Assembly (NCBI GenBank): GCA_010015655.1
Contig: ML976711.1
Location: forward strand, 62,001-126,000
DNA: 64,000 nucleotides
DNA from: Bimuria novae-zelandiae CBS 107.79
Lineage: Eukaryota; Ascomycota; Dothideomycetes; Pleosporales; Didymosphaeriaceae
Direction of reading: 5' to 3'
Position numbers and translations under genes: made by a program. Of this stretch, positions 49,610 through 59,529 are shown piece by piece (the stretch's first letter is position 1; each line of letters begins with the position of its first letter). The notes under the pieces were generated by a model. It saw nothing but the letters and a program-made list of their open reading frames with translations, did no database searches and was not told the DNA's origin.

Positions 49610-51788
49610 TTAATAACCCACACCAACCTCGCCTGGGAAGGACGCCCAGAAGTCCTGTGTAGCATCCTTCATCATCTCCTCCATATCCGCGCTCGTAAAG
49701 TCAAAGTTCAAATTAAAGGTATCGTCGTCTTCGAGGGGCGGGATGGTTTGTTGTCCATTCCAACCCATTTTCGAAGTGTAGCCGTTGGGCGTAGACTCGG
49801 GCGGCGAGACCATCTGGTGCTGGGTGGGCGTACTGACAGGGGCAGGAGCCTCCTGGGAAGGAGCTTGCTGGTCGAGGTTAGCGACGTAGTCAAATATTGC
49901 CAGAGAGCTCGTACCTCGTGTGCAATGGAGCTGCGAACGACATTCCCGTCGACAGACGCCTTGAAATCCACCGGCTTCTGCACGGGCGACGGCTGCAAGG
50001 CTCCATAATCCACCATGGCGCGCCGCAGCGCCTGCCGCTCATCAGGCGACACAGGTCCGTCTTGCCCCAACACAGACCGGTAATAAGCCTGCATGCGCTT
50101 GATCGTCTCAAACCATGTCACTGACATTGGCCATGTGTTCCTCATCTCTTTCAGGCAGGTGCAGCCCCGGATGACGCGCTCTCGCGCCTTCTCTGTAACC
50201 CGCGGGTCGTCCTCGCCAGACGGGAAGTTGTAACTATACAGCATGACACCTACGGCAGTGTAGATTGTAAAGCCAATCCACGGTACGAGACCGCGCAAGA
50301 AGAAGACACCGAAATTGCGCATCTCCTCAAGCATGTCGAGGACCGTGCTCGCTTCGCTGAACAAGTCTCTTCGCGACGATTTCTGCCACATCTGCCACCT
50401 TTCGCGGTGTTGGTTATACTGGGGAAGCCCTTCCTCGGGTGTATTCCGCGGTCCCAGCACAGGTAGATATGCCCGATGCAGGAACATTGTGCTCATAAAG
50501 TAGATGCAGTGCATGTAGCAGTATGCTTGGCCCTGATCTACAGCGTTGTGACTGTGGAGCGAGAACAGATCGTATTGCAGCCGTAGAGGTAACGAGTTCT
50601 TCCAATTGCCCAGCTCATAGGTAAGCTGTTGGAATTGCGAGGTCATCGTCCAGGGAAGCTGCGTCTTCAGCTCCTCCGAGCACGCCCAGCGAGCCACTTT
50701 GCCCCAGATGTTCGCGGCGCGAAGGCTATAAGCGATGATGCCCAGTTCCCCGACGTCCAGCGATAGCGGAGGCATGTGTATGGATCCATCGAGGCGCTGC
50801 GTGCACTTAGGTTCCCCAAAGACGAAATCCTCGCGCTCGCAAGGCAGCTGGATGGCCATGTCGCTGGCGGCCAGCGATCGCTTGCGTCCTCTGCCACCGC
50901 TGAGCAGCGAGTCCATCAAGAAGCAGGTCCAGGCTGTTCGCCGACGCACTTCAGCTTCGATAAACTCCTCGCGCGTAAGCTTCCTGTTCCTGGGGCATTT
51001 GGGCTCCCGCGTCATGTCCATCACCTCGATGAGCCGAATGGCCATGCCGAGATAGATCCAGGCCCTTCTTCCGTTCCCTGCGCCCCAGTCGTGGCCTGTC
51101 AACATCAAGAGGGCTTGTACACGGCTGATGCTCGGCGTCTCGAGGTCAGACTGGACGATCTGGCGGGCGTACGCGGCGTAGGCGTTGCTGGCCTCAATCT
51201 GCGTCCTGAAAGGCGTCGGCGGCTCTTTCACGAAGCTGCCACTATCAGCGAAGCCGTCTTGAATGGCGTGCATGACCGTACCGGATCGCCAGAGCGAGCA
51301 TCGCCCACACCATCCATGACTCTAGCGTGCGGTCGCGGATATGCAGCAACAGCGTGGGCGTATGATGGAAGCTCCATTTGTAGCTACAGCGCAGGTAGCT
51401 ATTCACCACCTCATCGGTGAGTAGGTCAAAGGGATCTAGGCTGTCCAAAAGAGATGCCGTGGCGGCGGGCGACAGTGCCGATGGGGCGGCAGTGGGCTCG
51501 CTGCCGGCTGTACGATAGGGCTGTTGTGCAGCGCTGGATGCCGCGGGCGGCGTAGGGCCATCATCCTGCCGCGGCCGCTTGGGTCGTCTGTGAATGGCGC
51601 TGGTTCCTGGTGGTGGGAACTCGCAAAGATCTGCCCTACCCGCCGCCTTGCATCGGTCACAGGGCGGGGCGTCTGCGTCGCGTTAGCAGTGTGGACGGCT
51701 TCCAGCGCCTGCGGGGGGTGGCCTAACCGTTGTGGATGCATTTCTGCTTCGCGCTTCTGCACGAGACGCATGCGACCGGGTTCCGCAT
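49610..51788 (-). CDS. Zn2Cys6 fungal-specific transcription factor, 4 exons
   Basis: Exons (minus strand) 51788..51728, 51672..51282, 51235..49915 and 49867..49610 give 676 residues. Introns are 55, 46 and 47 nt. Exon 1 opens with the first half of the zinc cluster (ACVSCRSAKQKC). Splicing to exon 2 completes it with PCDRCKAAGRADLC, giving C-x2-C-x6-C-x7-C-x2-C-x8-C. Intron 2 removes a frameshift and rebuilds LALAIRF, a conserved stretch of the middle homology region, which continues with RVQALLMLTGHDWG and GNGRRAWIYLGMAIR. The C-terminus is acidic (PLEDDDTFNLNFDF), a likely activation segment. It is a nuclear DNA-binding regulator with unknown target genes. Two of the splice choices are easily missed, so automatic models may start inside exon 3. 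Confidence 0.87.
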
Positions 51789-52886
51789 TGCAGAAACACG
51801 ACCGACTCTACGCGGGCATTGGTGCTGTGGTCGCAAGCACGATCTGCCTCTCGCACCCTTCTCTTAAGGCTGCCCAGGTGTTGCGTGCGGCTCGTGCCGT
51901 GTCTCGGTTGCCCTATCGGCGGCCCTCCGCGTTGCACCAACATCTTAAGACGACATATGCCCTAACGTGTTTTCATCCTGTCCTCGTCGCCATCGTCTGC
52001 TCCTCAGCACAGGTCTATTGTCGCCAAGATACACTCGAAAATGTAGCGTGGTTATTTGCGACGTCGGCCTGTGTGCGTCGCGCCGCTCCAAGCTCACGCC
52101 AATGGCTCTGGGACGAGAACCATGGGAAAACGCTAGAATCGCTGTCCATTGTTTTGTTGATTCAGTAATATGTACACTCATATCCTGGGCGTCGTCTAAG
52201 GTGGTTCGTGAATTTCTAGCACCTTCGCAACTTCTCCAAGCCACGGCATAACGCAGTACAAGAACGCAACAATTTCAAAAAGCTAAAGGCTTAGTGGGCG
52301 TATCGCAGAAGCAGTCCCGACTGAATGGCTTCCAAAGTGGTTTAGGGGTGTTTCTACTGCAGTATAGCGGGCAGCTGTACGGTCTGAGCTGCTTGCGACA
52401 CTGACGAGCCTTGACTCCAAATTTTCAAGTTGTAGCTATTTTTTTGCTCTGACAATTTATGGCGGCTGCTATGAGTCGACTGCGTGTCCGAAAATGGTTA
52501 GGCGCACAACGAACTGGATTGACATTCATTGCTTCGCAAACACCACCGGCAACCGTATGCGGCATTGTGTAAATCCATGGCGAATTAGATTTTATGTATT
52601 TCATGGTCAAGTGCGATCATCTTCGTCAAACTTGTGTGGATTCTGATACATGTCTCTTGTAAGTTGACGAATTCCTCGCGAAGTCTATACTCAGCTTTCA
52701 ATGTCACTGATGAAGTTCCGCAGAACAATACGCAGTACAGGCCTTCTGAGCATTTGATTCGATGGAAATATATCTCTCCTCTATGTATCAATATGCACTT
52801 AATAATTTCACCCCCTGTTGTCGCGTGTGGCGCGCCGGGCAGCCTTTCACCACCGGCGCTCGCCGACCGCGATCAACCGCCAAAAA
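51789..52886. other. Intergenic, no gene seen
   Basis: Upstream region of the transcription factor and downstream side of the secreted-protein gene. Only overlapping chance frames. Confidence 0.5.
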
Positions 52887-53454
52887 TCAACCCGGGTCAG
52901 GATATGGGCCCGAATGAAACTTTCCCTCACATGTCTTGACTGACTTTGGTTCCCCTCTCTTTACTAATGGTACTGCAGTACGCTTGATCAAATCTAGTAA
53001 TACAGCCCTGCCAGATAACTTTTTCCCGCCTGAACTCGTAGTAGAGCCAGATTTCGTACCCTTCTTGCCAGGTTTGACCTTACATGTTTTCTTCTTATCC
53101 TTGGGTTTTCCAAGAGTTTTGTTCTTCTTGGGCTTTGCATTCTTGGGCTTTGTAGGAGTCTTCTTCTTGGGCCTTTTAGCAGGTGTCTTTCTAGATGTAG
53201 ATGCAGCAGATTTCGTTCTTCTGCCTCCTCTACCACGTCCACGTGCTACAACCTTGGAATGCAAGTCAGAGTCGGTTTTAGCCCCTTCAATGGTATAGTC
53301 GACGCCTTGAGATGCGGTGGAGCCTCCAAAGATAACATCGCCGGCACAGTTCTCGATGATAGTTGCGAAGGCGGAGACGCATGCGTCATTGTTCGTGGTT
53401 CTAATGGTGCTAGAGAAGCTTAGCTTAAACGGTGCGCTGTCGACCGTGGTAACG

Positions 53455-53489
<35 letters not shown>

Positions 53490-53666
53490 GATCTTAAGCC
53501 ACTCAGCGCAAGCTTCGTGAGTTGCCGAGTTTAGCTATTTGAGGAAACCGTCTCCACCAATGGAGATTGGCTCCGGATTGCTGCTTGCTGCTTGGGTCGA
53601 AAGGATGTTTCCTGATACAGAAGTACCGAAGAATGCCGCCAGGGCTGAATAAGTCGAAAGCCTCAT
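52887..53666 (-). pseudogene. Secreted protein gene with one in-frame TAG and a poly-Asn tract
   Basis: One minus-strand frame of 260 codons runs from the ATG at 53666 to TGA at 52887, broken only by TAG at 53535-53537 (codon 44). The N-terminus MRLSTYSALAAFFGTSVSG is a typical signal peptide. After the TAG come THEACAEWLK, a run of about 12 Asn encoded by a GTT/AAC repeat (about 53454-53490), NNDACVSAFATIIENCAGD and GGSTASQGVDYTIEG. A ~90-residue Lys/Pro/Arg-rich tail follows. The TAG fits a single C-to-T change in a CAG. The context is TAG-CTA, so low-level readthrough is conceivable. The Cys-containing core looks like a small secreted protein. An in-frame ATG also lies at 53771. Function unknown. 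Confidence 0.7.
53454..53490. repeat. (GTT)n trinucleotide repeat, about 12 units
   Basis: Encodes a poly-Asn run on the minus strand inside the secreted-protein gene. Likely length-variable. Confidence 0.9.
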
Positions 53667-55513
53667 AATGATGAAGACAGAAAACGAATAAAGTCGTGTG
53701 AAAGAGTGAATGTGAGCCGTAAGAAACGCAGGAGTGAATAAAATGAGTGTGTTTTGATGGTCTAAAGGCATTTTAGGGACTTAACATTAGCTACTTCAAT
53801 ACTATTAACTATCTGTACCCGTAGCCCTAGAGAGGACTGGCTCTCGGTGTTTCGGGTCTGCAAGTTGACATGTAAGACGGATTTGGATATAACGCACTAA
53901 GAAGTGCATCGCGGTGCCGTTAAGTTTCTCCATATTGTAAGGGCCTGCACGATTCCCTCCGTTCCAATACGCGTAGGCCTCAGTATTGTGTAGCTATTGA
54001 AGTCAAAGTCAACGCTCGCAGCTCGCCGCCTGCGGATGCTTCTCGCCAATAGAGCTTTGCTATTTTGAGGCAAGATCTTAGCTTAAGAGGATGATATCTA
54101 TCCAATTACTAGACCAAAGGTCCTGCCCGATGCAAATTGACCCGAATCGACGTTTTGAATCCAAAGGTCCCGTTAGACAGGTGCTAACGGTACTCAAGTG
54201 TATCGTCTCACTCGGAACCTTCCTGTGCATGATTAATTCAATGTTTTCCGTTTATTATTTTGGCAATTGTGACTTGGGTTTGTAGATCGGTGGCCGAGTC
54301 GGTCTAGGAGTTCATTATCGTGGACTTCTGATGCGGTGCAGTTGTACGCAGTCATGTTGCACAGTTGACACGCCAAACCTCTGGGCCTCTGCAACAGTCC
54401 GTCTCAGTGTGCCTTCGGGGCACACGGGATTCATTGGTCACCTTCCTTCTCGGCACTGGCTAATCCAATATACGCGTAACTTCAAGGGCTTTACGCTGTC
54501 TTACTGACCGCTCTCATACCAGACTAACTGAACACCGCCAACTAACACGATGGTATTTCCGAAGTCCGTACCCAAGCTCATTCGATCTGAGGCGCAGTGT
54601 AGTGGGTCTGACTGCTCGATCTATTCATTATTTTGAACTATTTTCGGTTTCTAAAGTTACACCACGCGTCCCACACGTACCAGCCGGCTCCCCTTTACCG
54701 TCTAGGTCCAAAATCGGTTAAACTCTCGGTACGACCGAGGACGCCCTTTGACTCCGTATTTAATCATTGTTATGGACTGCACTAGGCTGTCTTGAAATTT
54801 AGTACGATGCGCATGTGCATACTCCGCCCATAAAAGTTCACTTTCCCCACCTAAGCAGCCCTGACAGGATTTCAACACCGTTCATAGCGAGTGAGCACCA
54901 TCAACATCCGTCGTAGCCATGCATTCAGCGCCATAATTAGTTGGCAGACAGTAAATCGAACAAAGCGCGGGAGAAAGTGTGATGGGTGAAGCTTCCGGTG
55001 AAGACTGCCAGCCTGCAGATAGCTCGTTTTCCTTCATTAGTTATGTTTCATTGGCATATGCAGCTTCCCGGAGAAGCGGTGACACCTGATTGCGGGCGTA
55101 TGCAGCTTCCCGGAGGAGCGGTGACCCCTGACTGCTGGTATATACGCCCTCAGCGCTCACCCTTCGTAGATCATGCATATCATCACTTTTCAGCCTCATC
55201 TTAGGTTTATAGAAAGACACTGAAATCTACAGAGCGGGAACATCTCGCCACCAATAGCAAACTGATTAACGCAGCAGCCATGTCTTCTTCGCCATACTTA
55301 GTATACAGGAAGTTGTATAAACCGTCGAAGGGAAATAACATATCCCACACACATGAATGCCTCCCCACAGATGCCTAGGTGTCACCACCGCACCACACGT
55401 TCTGAGTGCATTGCATCTTCTCAACCCTAACCATTACACGGAACCGTACACGCCAGAGCAACGCACAATCCGCAACTATCCACCCAATTTCTCAACCTAT
55501 TACCGCACTCAAC
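53667..55513. other. Intergenic with a two-copy 42-bp tandem repeat
   Basis: No gene seen over 1.8 kb. A 42-bp unit starting tatgcagcttcccgga is repeated head to tail at 55057-55098 and 55099-55140, with a few substitutions. Confidence 0.55.
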
Positions 55514-56143
55514 CTAGCAAGCCGCCGCAACCCTTACGCCATTAACGCCTACCTCAACGCCCCTCCCCACAACCCCACCCGCATCCACCACAGCCACCAC
55601 AGCCACCACAACCAACATGTGCCGTCCCCCATCACCGACCCTCACCCTCTTCCCAATCTTCACCCACCCGCCCTCTCCACTTAACACCGCCGCCCCACAA
55701 CTCACCCCATCCAGAAAGACCTCAAACTGCGCCCTCTCCCTACCTCTAAGCTGCCTGCCCGACTACACCCCTGCCCCACACTCCACTGTCCTACTGCCTG
55801 CCGGGAGCGGGAAACTCTGCGCCAGCGTAAGCGTCGAAGTACTACTGCTATTGTTGCGCGTGTGGAGGAAGTGTGTTCCGTCGTGGGCGCCGCCGGATAT
55901 GATACTTCGCGAACGCCAGGAGCCGGTTAAGTAGAGCATCCAGGGGGCGAGGTGTGCAGATTCGAAGGAGGGGTTTTGGAGGACGTTGACGCAGGTGGTT
56001 GCTCTCGTTTCGTGAGGACCTTGGGAGGCATGGCCTGAAGAATACGGTACAGGCGGTAGGAGTGGGGTGAGAGTGAGAGGTTGGGCGTTTGTGGATGGGG
56101 CGAGGAGTGTGAGTAGCAGGAGGACGAGGGAGAGGGCGAGCAT
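55514..56143 (-). pseudogene. Secreted protein with CBM-like beta-sandwich, one in-frame TAG
   Basis: A minus-strand frame of 210 codons runs from the ATG at 56143 to TAG at 55514, with one internal TAG at 55763-55765. MLALSLVLLLLTLLAPSTNAQ is a signal peptide. CVNVLQNPSFESAHLAPWML is the NPSFE...W start typical of fungal carbohydrate-binding-module-like jelly-roll domains. Past the internal TAG the same fold continues with FEVFLDGVSCGAAVLSG, GWVKIGKRVRVG and a final strand ending VNGVRVAAAC. The continuity across the TAG argues for a recent nonsense change from CAG. Truncated at the TAG the domain would lack its second half. An intron removing the TAG would have to be implausibly short. Confidence 0.7.
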
Positions 56144-58388
56144 GTAAGCAAGCAAAAGGCTAACCTTCTGCTCCTCATGAGTAGAATATCATTTAAGGTT
56201 ACAGAGCATGGTGGGCTGTGAGATTTATTTCGGATTCGGAAGGAGGAGAATTGACTTGTGGAAAAGAAACATAAACTATGTGAATAATAGAGAAGGAAAA
56301 GACGAAATTGAAAAACGGAAGAAAGGAATAAATGGAGAGAAAAAGGTCCTGAGGCTGAGAAGGAGGCGAGGTGAAAGTCCACGAGACGCTCTGACCGATA
56401 CAAACACACCGCAATGGAACCATGGGCGCAGTAAAATATCAACACAGACCTCATACTAGTAAGCCCAGTGACTAGTCTTGAAGCATCTCGCATGCTGTCA
56501 AGGGTGAATGGCTGTCTGCAGACAGATAATGGGTTAGCTAAAACAACAAGCCTTTTAGGAAAGGAGGTGGTCACGCATCTTCTAGAAGCATTCGCAATAT
56601 TCGGTGCTGCAGGGAAATTATACCTTGAAAAAGTGGGGGCAATAGCAACCGCGGGAAACGGAAATCGTGGTGAAGGCTAAAAGAGCATTAGTACTGAATC
56701 GGTTAGCGCGAAAACACCATTGGCGTCAGCGCAGCGATCGATTCCCTGATCTGCGCCAGGAAAGGGCTGTTGTCAGAGCGACGAAGACACAGGGGATGAA
56801 GTGCAATCCAGTGATGAGAATTCCCCTTATCTATTAGCTACAGATATCCACCCCGGCCTAACCATGCCCGCTAAAATGCATTAAGTACAAAAGCGCAATT
56901 AAACCTAATTCTAGCTTTTACACATACTAATATTATAAAACACCTAATTAAGGTATCTCACCCACCTCGTTCTTGTTCTGACTTCCAACCGTATACGTAA
57001 CTTTCTACCTCATTTTGATACTGTTCCTGGACCCTCGTTGTACGCCGTTCAATCGTATGTTTTGTGTAATGCCATTGCGCTGATTGGGAGTGATTGTGAG
57101 ATCAGATTGATGCCCTAGTTAGAGTTGTGCGCCCTGTCATAACGTCAGTAGGCTGGTCTACGTAACAGAAGCAACGTAGCGTACCTTTGATGCTGCGACC
57201 TGAAAGGTCAGATTGGAGATAGGTTGTGGCGTGTTATTCGAAATGTAGTTTTGCACCAAAAGCACGGTATCCGACTCCCTAGAAACCTTGAAGATGACAT
57301 TTACGAGGGTGTCACTAATATAACATTGCGCTCAGAAAATTCGTTTGCGGTGAAACGTCTACGTAAGGATGAGAGAAAGGTGAGAACACATATAACATAA
57401 TGTCACGTTTTTCTTTTTTATACTGATCCACGTTACGGGTACATAAGAAACCGAATTTAAAGTACCTATATGTCGCTCTTAAAACAGCTCTCTCTTTATT
57501 TATCCACTTCCTAATGTCTGCATTCTCGCGATTCTTTAATCTGAATTTTAACCCCTCTGATTTATTACTATTACTATTAGCTTTATTATTTACGTACTTC
57601 TCCTTTAGTTAGATATAATCCTGTACTACAACCTATATAAGCTCTCCTGATTTCTTTTGCACCTGGCAGATCTAAAGTTTAGTTATAAAGTTGCCTCGCT
57701 CAAACTTAAAGTTATCTATTAAGAGATTTTAAATATCTTTGACCTAGAACTTTGCTATTTGTTCTTTTTCCTTTCCCTTTAGGAGTAGATCTTCTTTCTC
57801 GCCTGCGTCTTTATTAATAGACGCGCTTTTTTCGCAATGTGCACTTTCACCTCTATTATTAACGTTTCTACTTTCGCTTTCGTCTTTATATTTATTATTA
57901 CTGTTGGCGTTTGCATCCTCGTTTTCCCTATACGCATGATTATTAACTATGTTTTTATTGACTTCCTTGTCTTTATCACTGTCTGTGGCCTCCTCTACTT
58001 CTACTTTTTTTATATCTGTACTGTTTAGGGACTTCTCCTTTTTTCTACTAGCAATATATAGCATATATGTGCTGGTTTATGTCTCTTGTACACAAAATAG
58101 TTCCTATAAGAGGCATATTAGTAAAGCGTCTATCTAAAGTTAAATTTGTAGTTCCTAGTAGTATAGCAACTGTTCTGCTCTTTAAGCTAGTTAAGATATA
58201 GTGTTCCGGGTTCTATAGGATCTTTGTCTTCGAAGACGCCCATTATCTCCTTTGTAAACTTAATAGATTATTTTATATCTCTAATTCGTATTTTCTCGGG
58301 GATAATTGTTAAGTCCCCAAAGGATAGCTAATCCCTATAGGGGTAAAGGTTGGTTCTCGGGCAAGAATACTGGTAGGACGGGAGAGGT
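56144..58388. other. Intergenic; AT-rich degraded repeat on the right (about 57430-58290)
   Basis: The left part is GC-balanced with no gene. From about 57430 the sequence becomes AT-rich. A minus-strand 106-codon frame (57744-58064) encodes Lys/Glu/Asn/Asp-rich low-complexity sequence resembling a decayed repeat ORF rather than a host gene. Confidence 0.45.
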
Positions 58389-58709
58389 TGTAGTGATAGC
58401 TTGCGCTTGTCACTGGGGCGTTGGTATCGAAGGTGTGTACAGCACAATCAAATCAACAAGGTTGCTTACTCAGATCCAAACGATAGATTGATAAACAAGA
58501 TTGAACACGAATGCCATAAGGGTATTCGTGTCGGTTTATATACAAGAGGTTTATTGGTTACTGTCCACCTATCTTTCTGCCATCCTATCTTTCTGGTGGA
58601 TGGTCGTGTCATCCATGGATGGTATACCGTCCATGATCTTGGCTGGATGGTATGTCTTGGCTGGATGGTACATCACGTGATCTCGGTTGCGCAACCCCAC
58701 CAAGTGTCA
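58389..58709 (-). repeat. 3' LTR of a Ty3/gypsy chromovirus
   Basis: Read on the minus strand, the 321-bp unit starts TGACACTTGG after a purine-rich cagcggggg tract (polypurine tract) and ends TATCACTACA, with TG...CA ends. A TATA box (tatataaa) lies at about 58535-58542 for minus-strand transcription. The partner LTR lies outside the window, so the boundaries rest on these features alone. Confidence 0.7.
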
Positions 58710-58838
58710 CCCCCGCTGAGGGCCCGTTGGTCCTCCGCGTCCTATACATGTTCAGATCCTAATATCACCTCCCCTCTTCTAGATAGCGTCCTCGGTATCC
58801 TCGTTCCGCGCCCCCTGGCTGTAGATACGGTCGTCGCA

Positions 58839-58846
58839 TATAAATA
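58839..58846 (+). promoter_or_regulatory. TATA box of the antisense zinc-cluster ORF
   Basis: tataaata, 50 nt upstream of the ATG at 58896 and on the strand opposite to the retrotransposon genes. Confidence 0.5.
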
Positions 58847-58895
58847 CTCGCGTGAGTCGCTGTTTTCGCGTTCTGGTCTTAATGCCTTCCTAACC

Positions 58896-59513
58896 ATGCC
58901 TAAGGATCCCAAGCCCCGTAAAGCGCGCGCGCCTCGCAAGAAGACTTCGACCTAAGAGCGGCGTAATCGCATTTGTCGTGTTGAAGGGAGTAGTAAGGAG
59001 ATGCCTTTCCGCTGCACTCGCTGCGAAAAGCTGAACATTCGTTGTTTCGTGGATACTGCGTCTGGTCGTTGTGCTGGTTGTATCGCTGCAAGGAGCGAGT
59101 GTGAGCTGTTTGTTCTTGAAGAGGAGTGGGAGAAGGTAGAGGATGAAGAGCGTGAAAAGTGGCTAGAGTTAGCTTGCGCTAAGGAAGAGACGTTGCGCAG
59201 TTAATAAGAACTTGCTTAGCATAAGCGTGAGTTATTAGAGATTAAGAGTCGTAAGAGGCTATTCGCGCGTTGGGATAGGAAATTACTAGATGCCTAGGAT
59301 AAGGTGCAAGAGACGGAGAGCTCGAGTGCGGACGCTCTGTTCCAAGACGATTTCCTCGCTGATCCGGGCTGGTTACAGGCCAACAATCTCCTTCCTAATC
59401 CATCAATAGATCTTCTTCTTAACGAGTTCCTATCTAGTTCTCCTTCGATCGTTCCGGGTTCCTTCTTGTGGTCTGACGATGGTATTGTGCCAACATTTGG
59501 CGATAGTTGTTAA
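58896..59513 (+). pseudogene. Antisense zinc-cluster-like ORF carried by the chromovirus
   Basis: A single plus-strand frame of 206 codons runs from the ATG at 58896 to TAA at 59511. It is interrupted by TAA/TAG at 58953, 59202, 59205, 59217 and 59295, all explicable as CAA/CAG to TAA/TAG changes. After a basic N-terminus (MPKDPKPRKARAPRKK) comes CTRCEKLNIRC and then CAGCIAARSEC. This is a six-Cys pattern (C-x2-C-x6-C, then C-x2-C-x6-C) resembling a Zn2Cys6 cluster. A charged helical region with EEEWEKVEDEEREKW and an acidic Leu/Ser-rich tail follow. It lies between the chromodomain end of pol and the 3' LTR, opposite to both. A role in DNA binding is inferred only from the Cys spacing. Confidence 0.68.
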
Positions 59514-59529
59514 GGTTTGCTTTTAGTTC

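Noticed and set aside
51683..51943. RACDHSTNAR frame as the zinc cluster of the transcription factor
   Set aside because: It contains too few cysteines. The adjacent frame from 51788 gives a complete Zn2Cys6 cluster after splicing.
54273..54370. tRNA-like A box (tggccgagtcgg)
   Set aside because: Matches the A-box consensus but no B box, acceptor stem or terminator follows at a suitable distance.
55927..56574. 215-codon minus-strand frame overlapping the CBM-like gene
   Set aside because: Different frame over the signal-peptide exon and its upstream region; low-complexity composition with no motif.
57744..58064. Lys/Glu/Asn-rich minus-strand ORF as a host gene
   Set aside because: Low-complexity sequence inside an AT-rich decayed repeat; no start context, domain or intron support.
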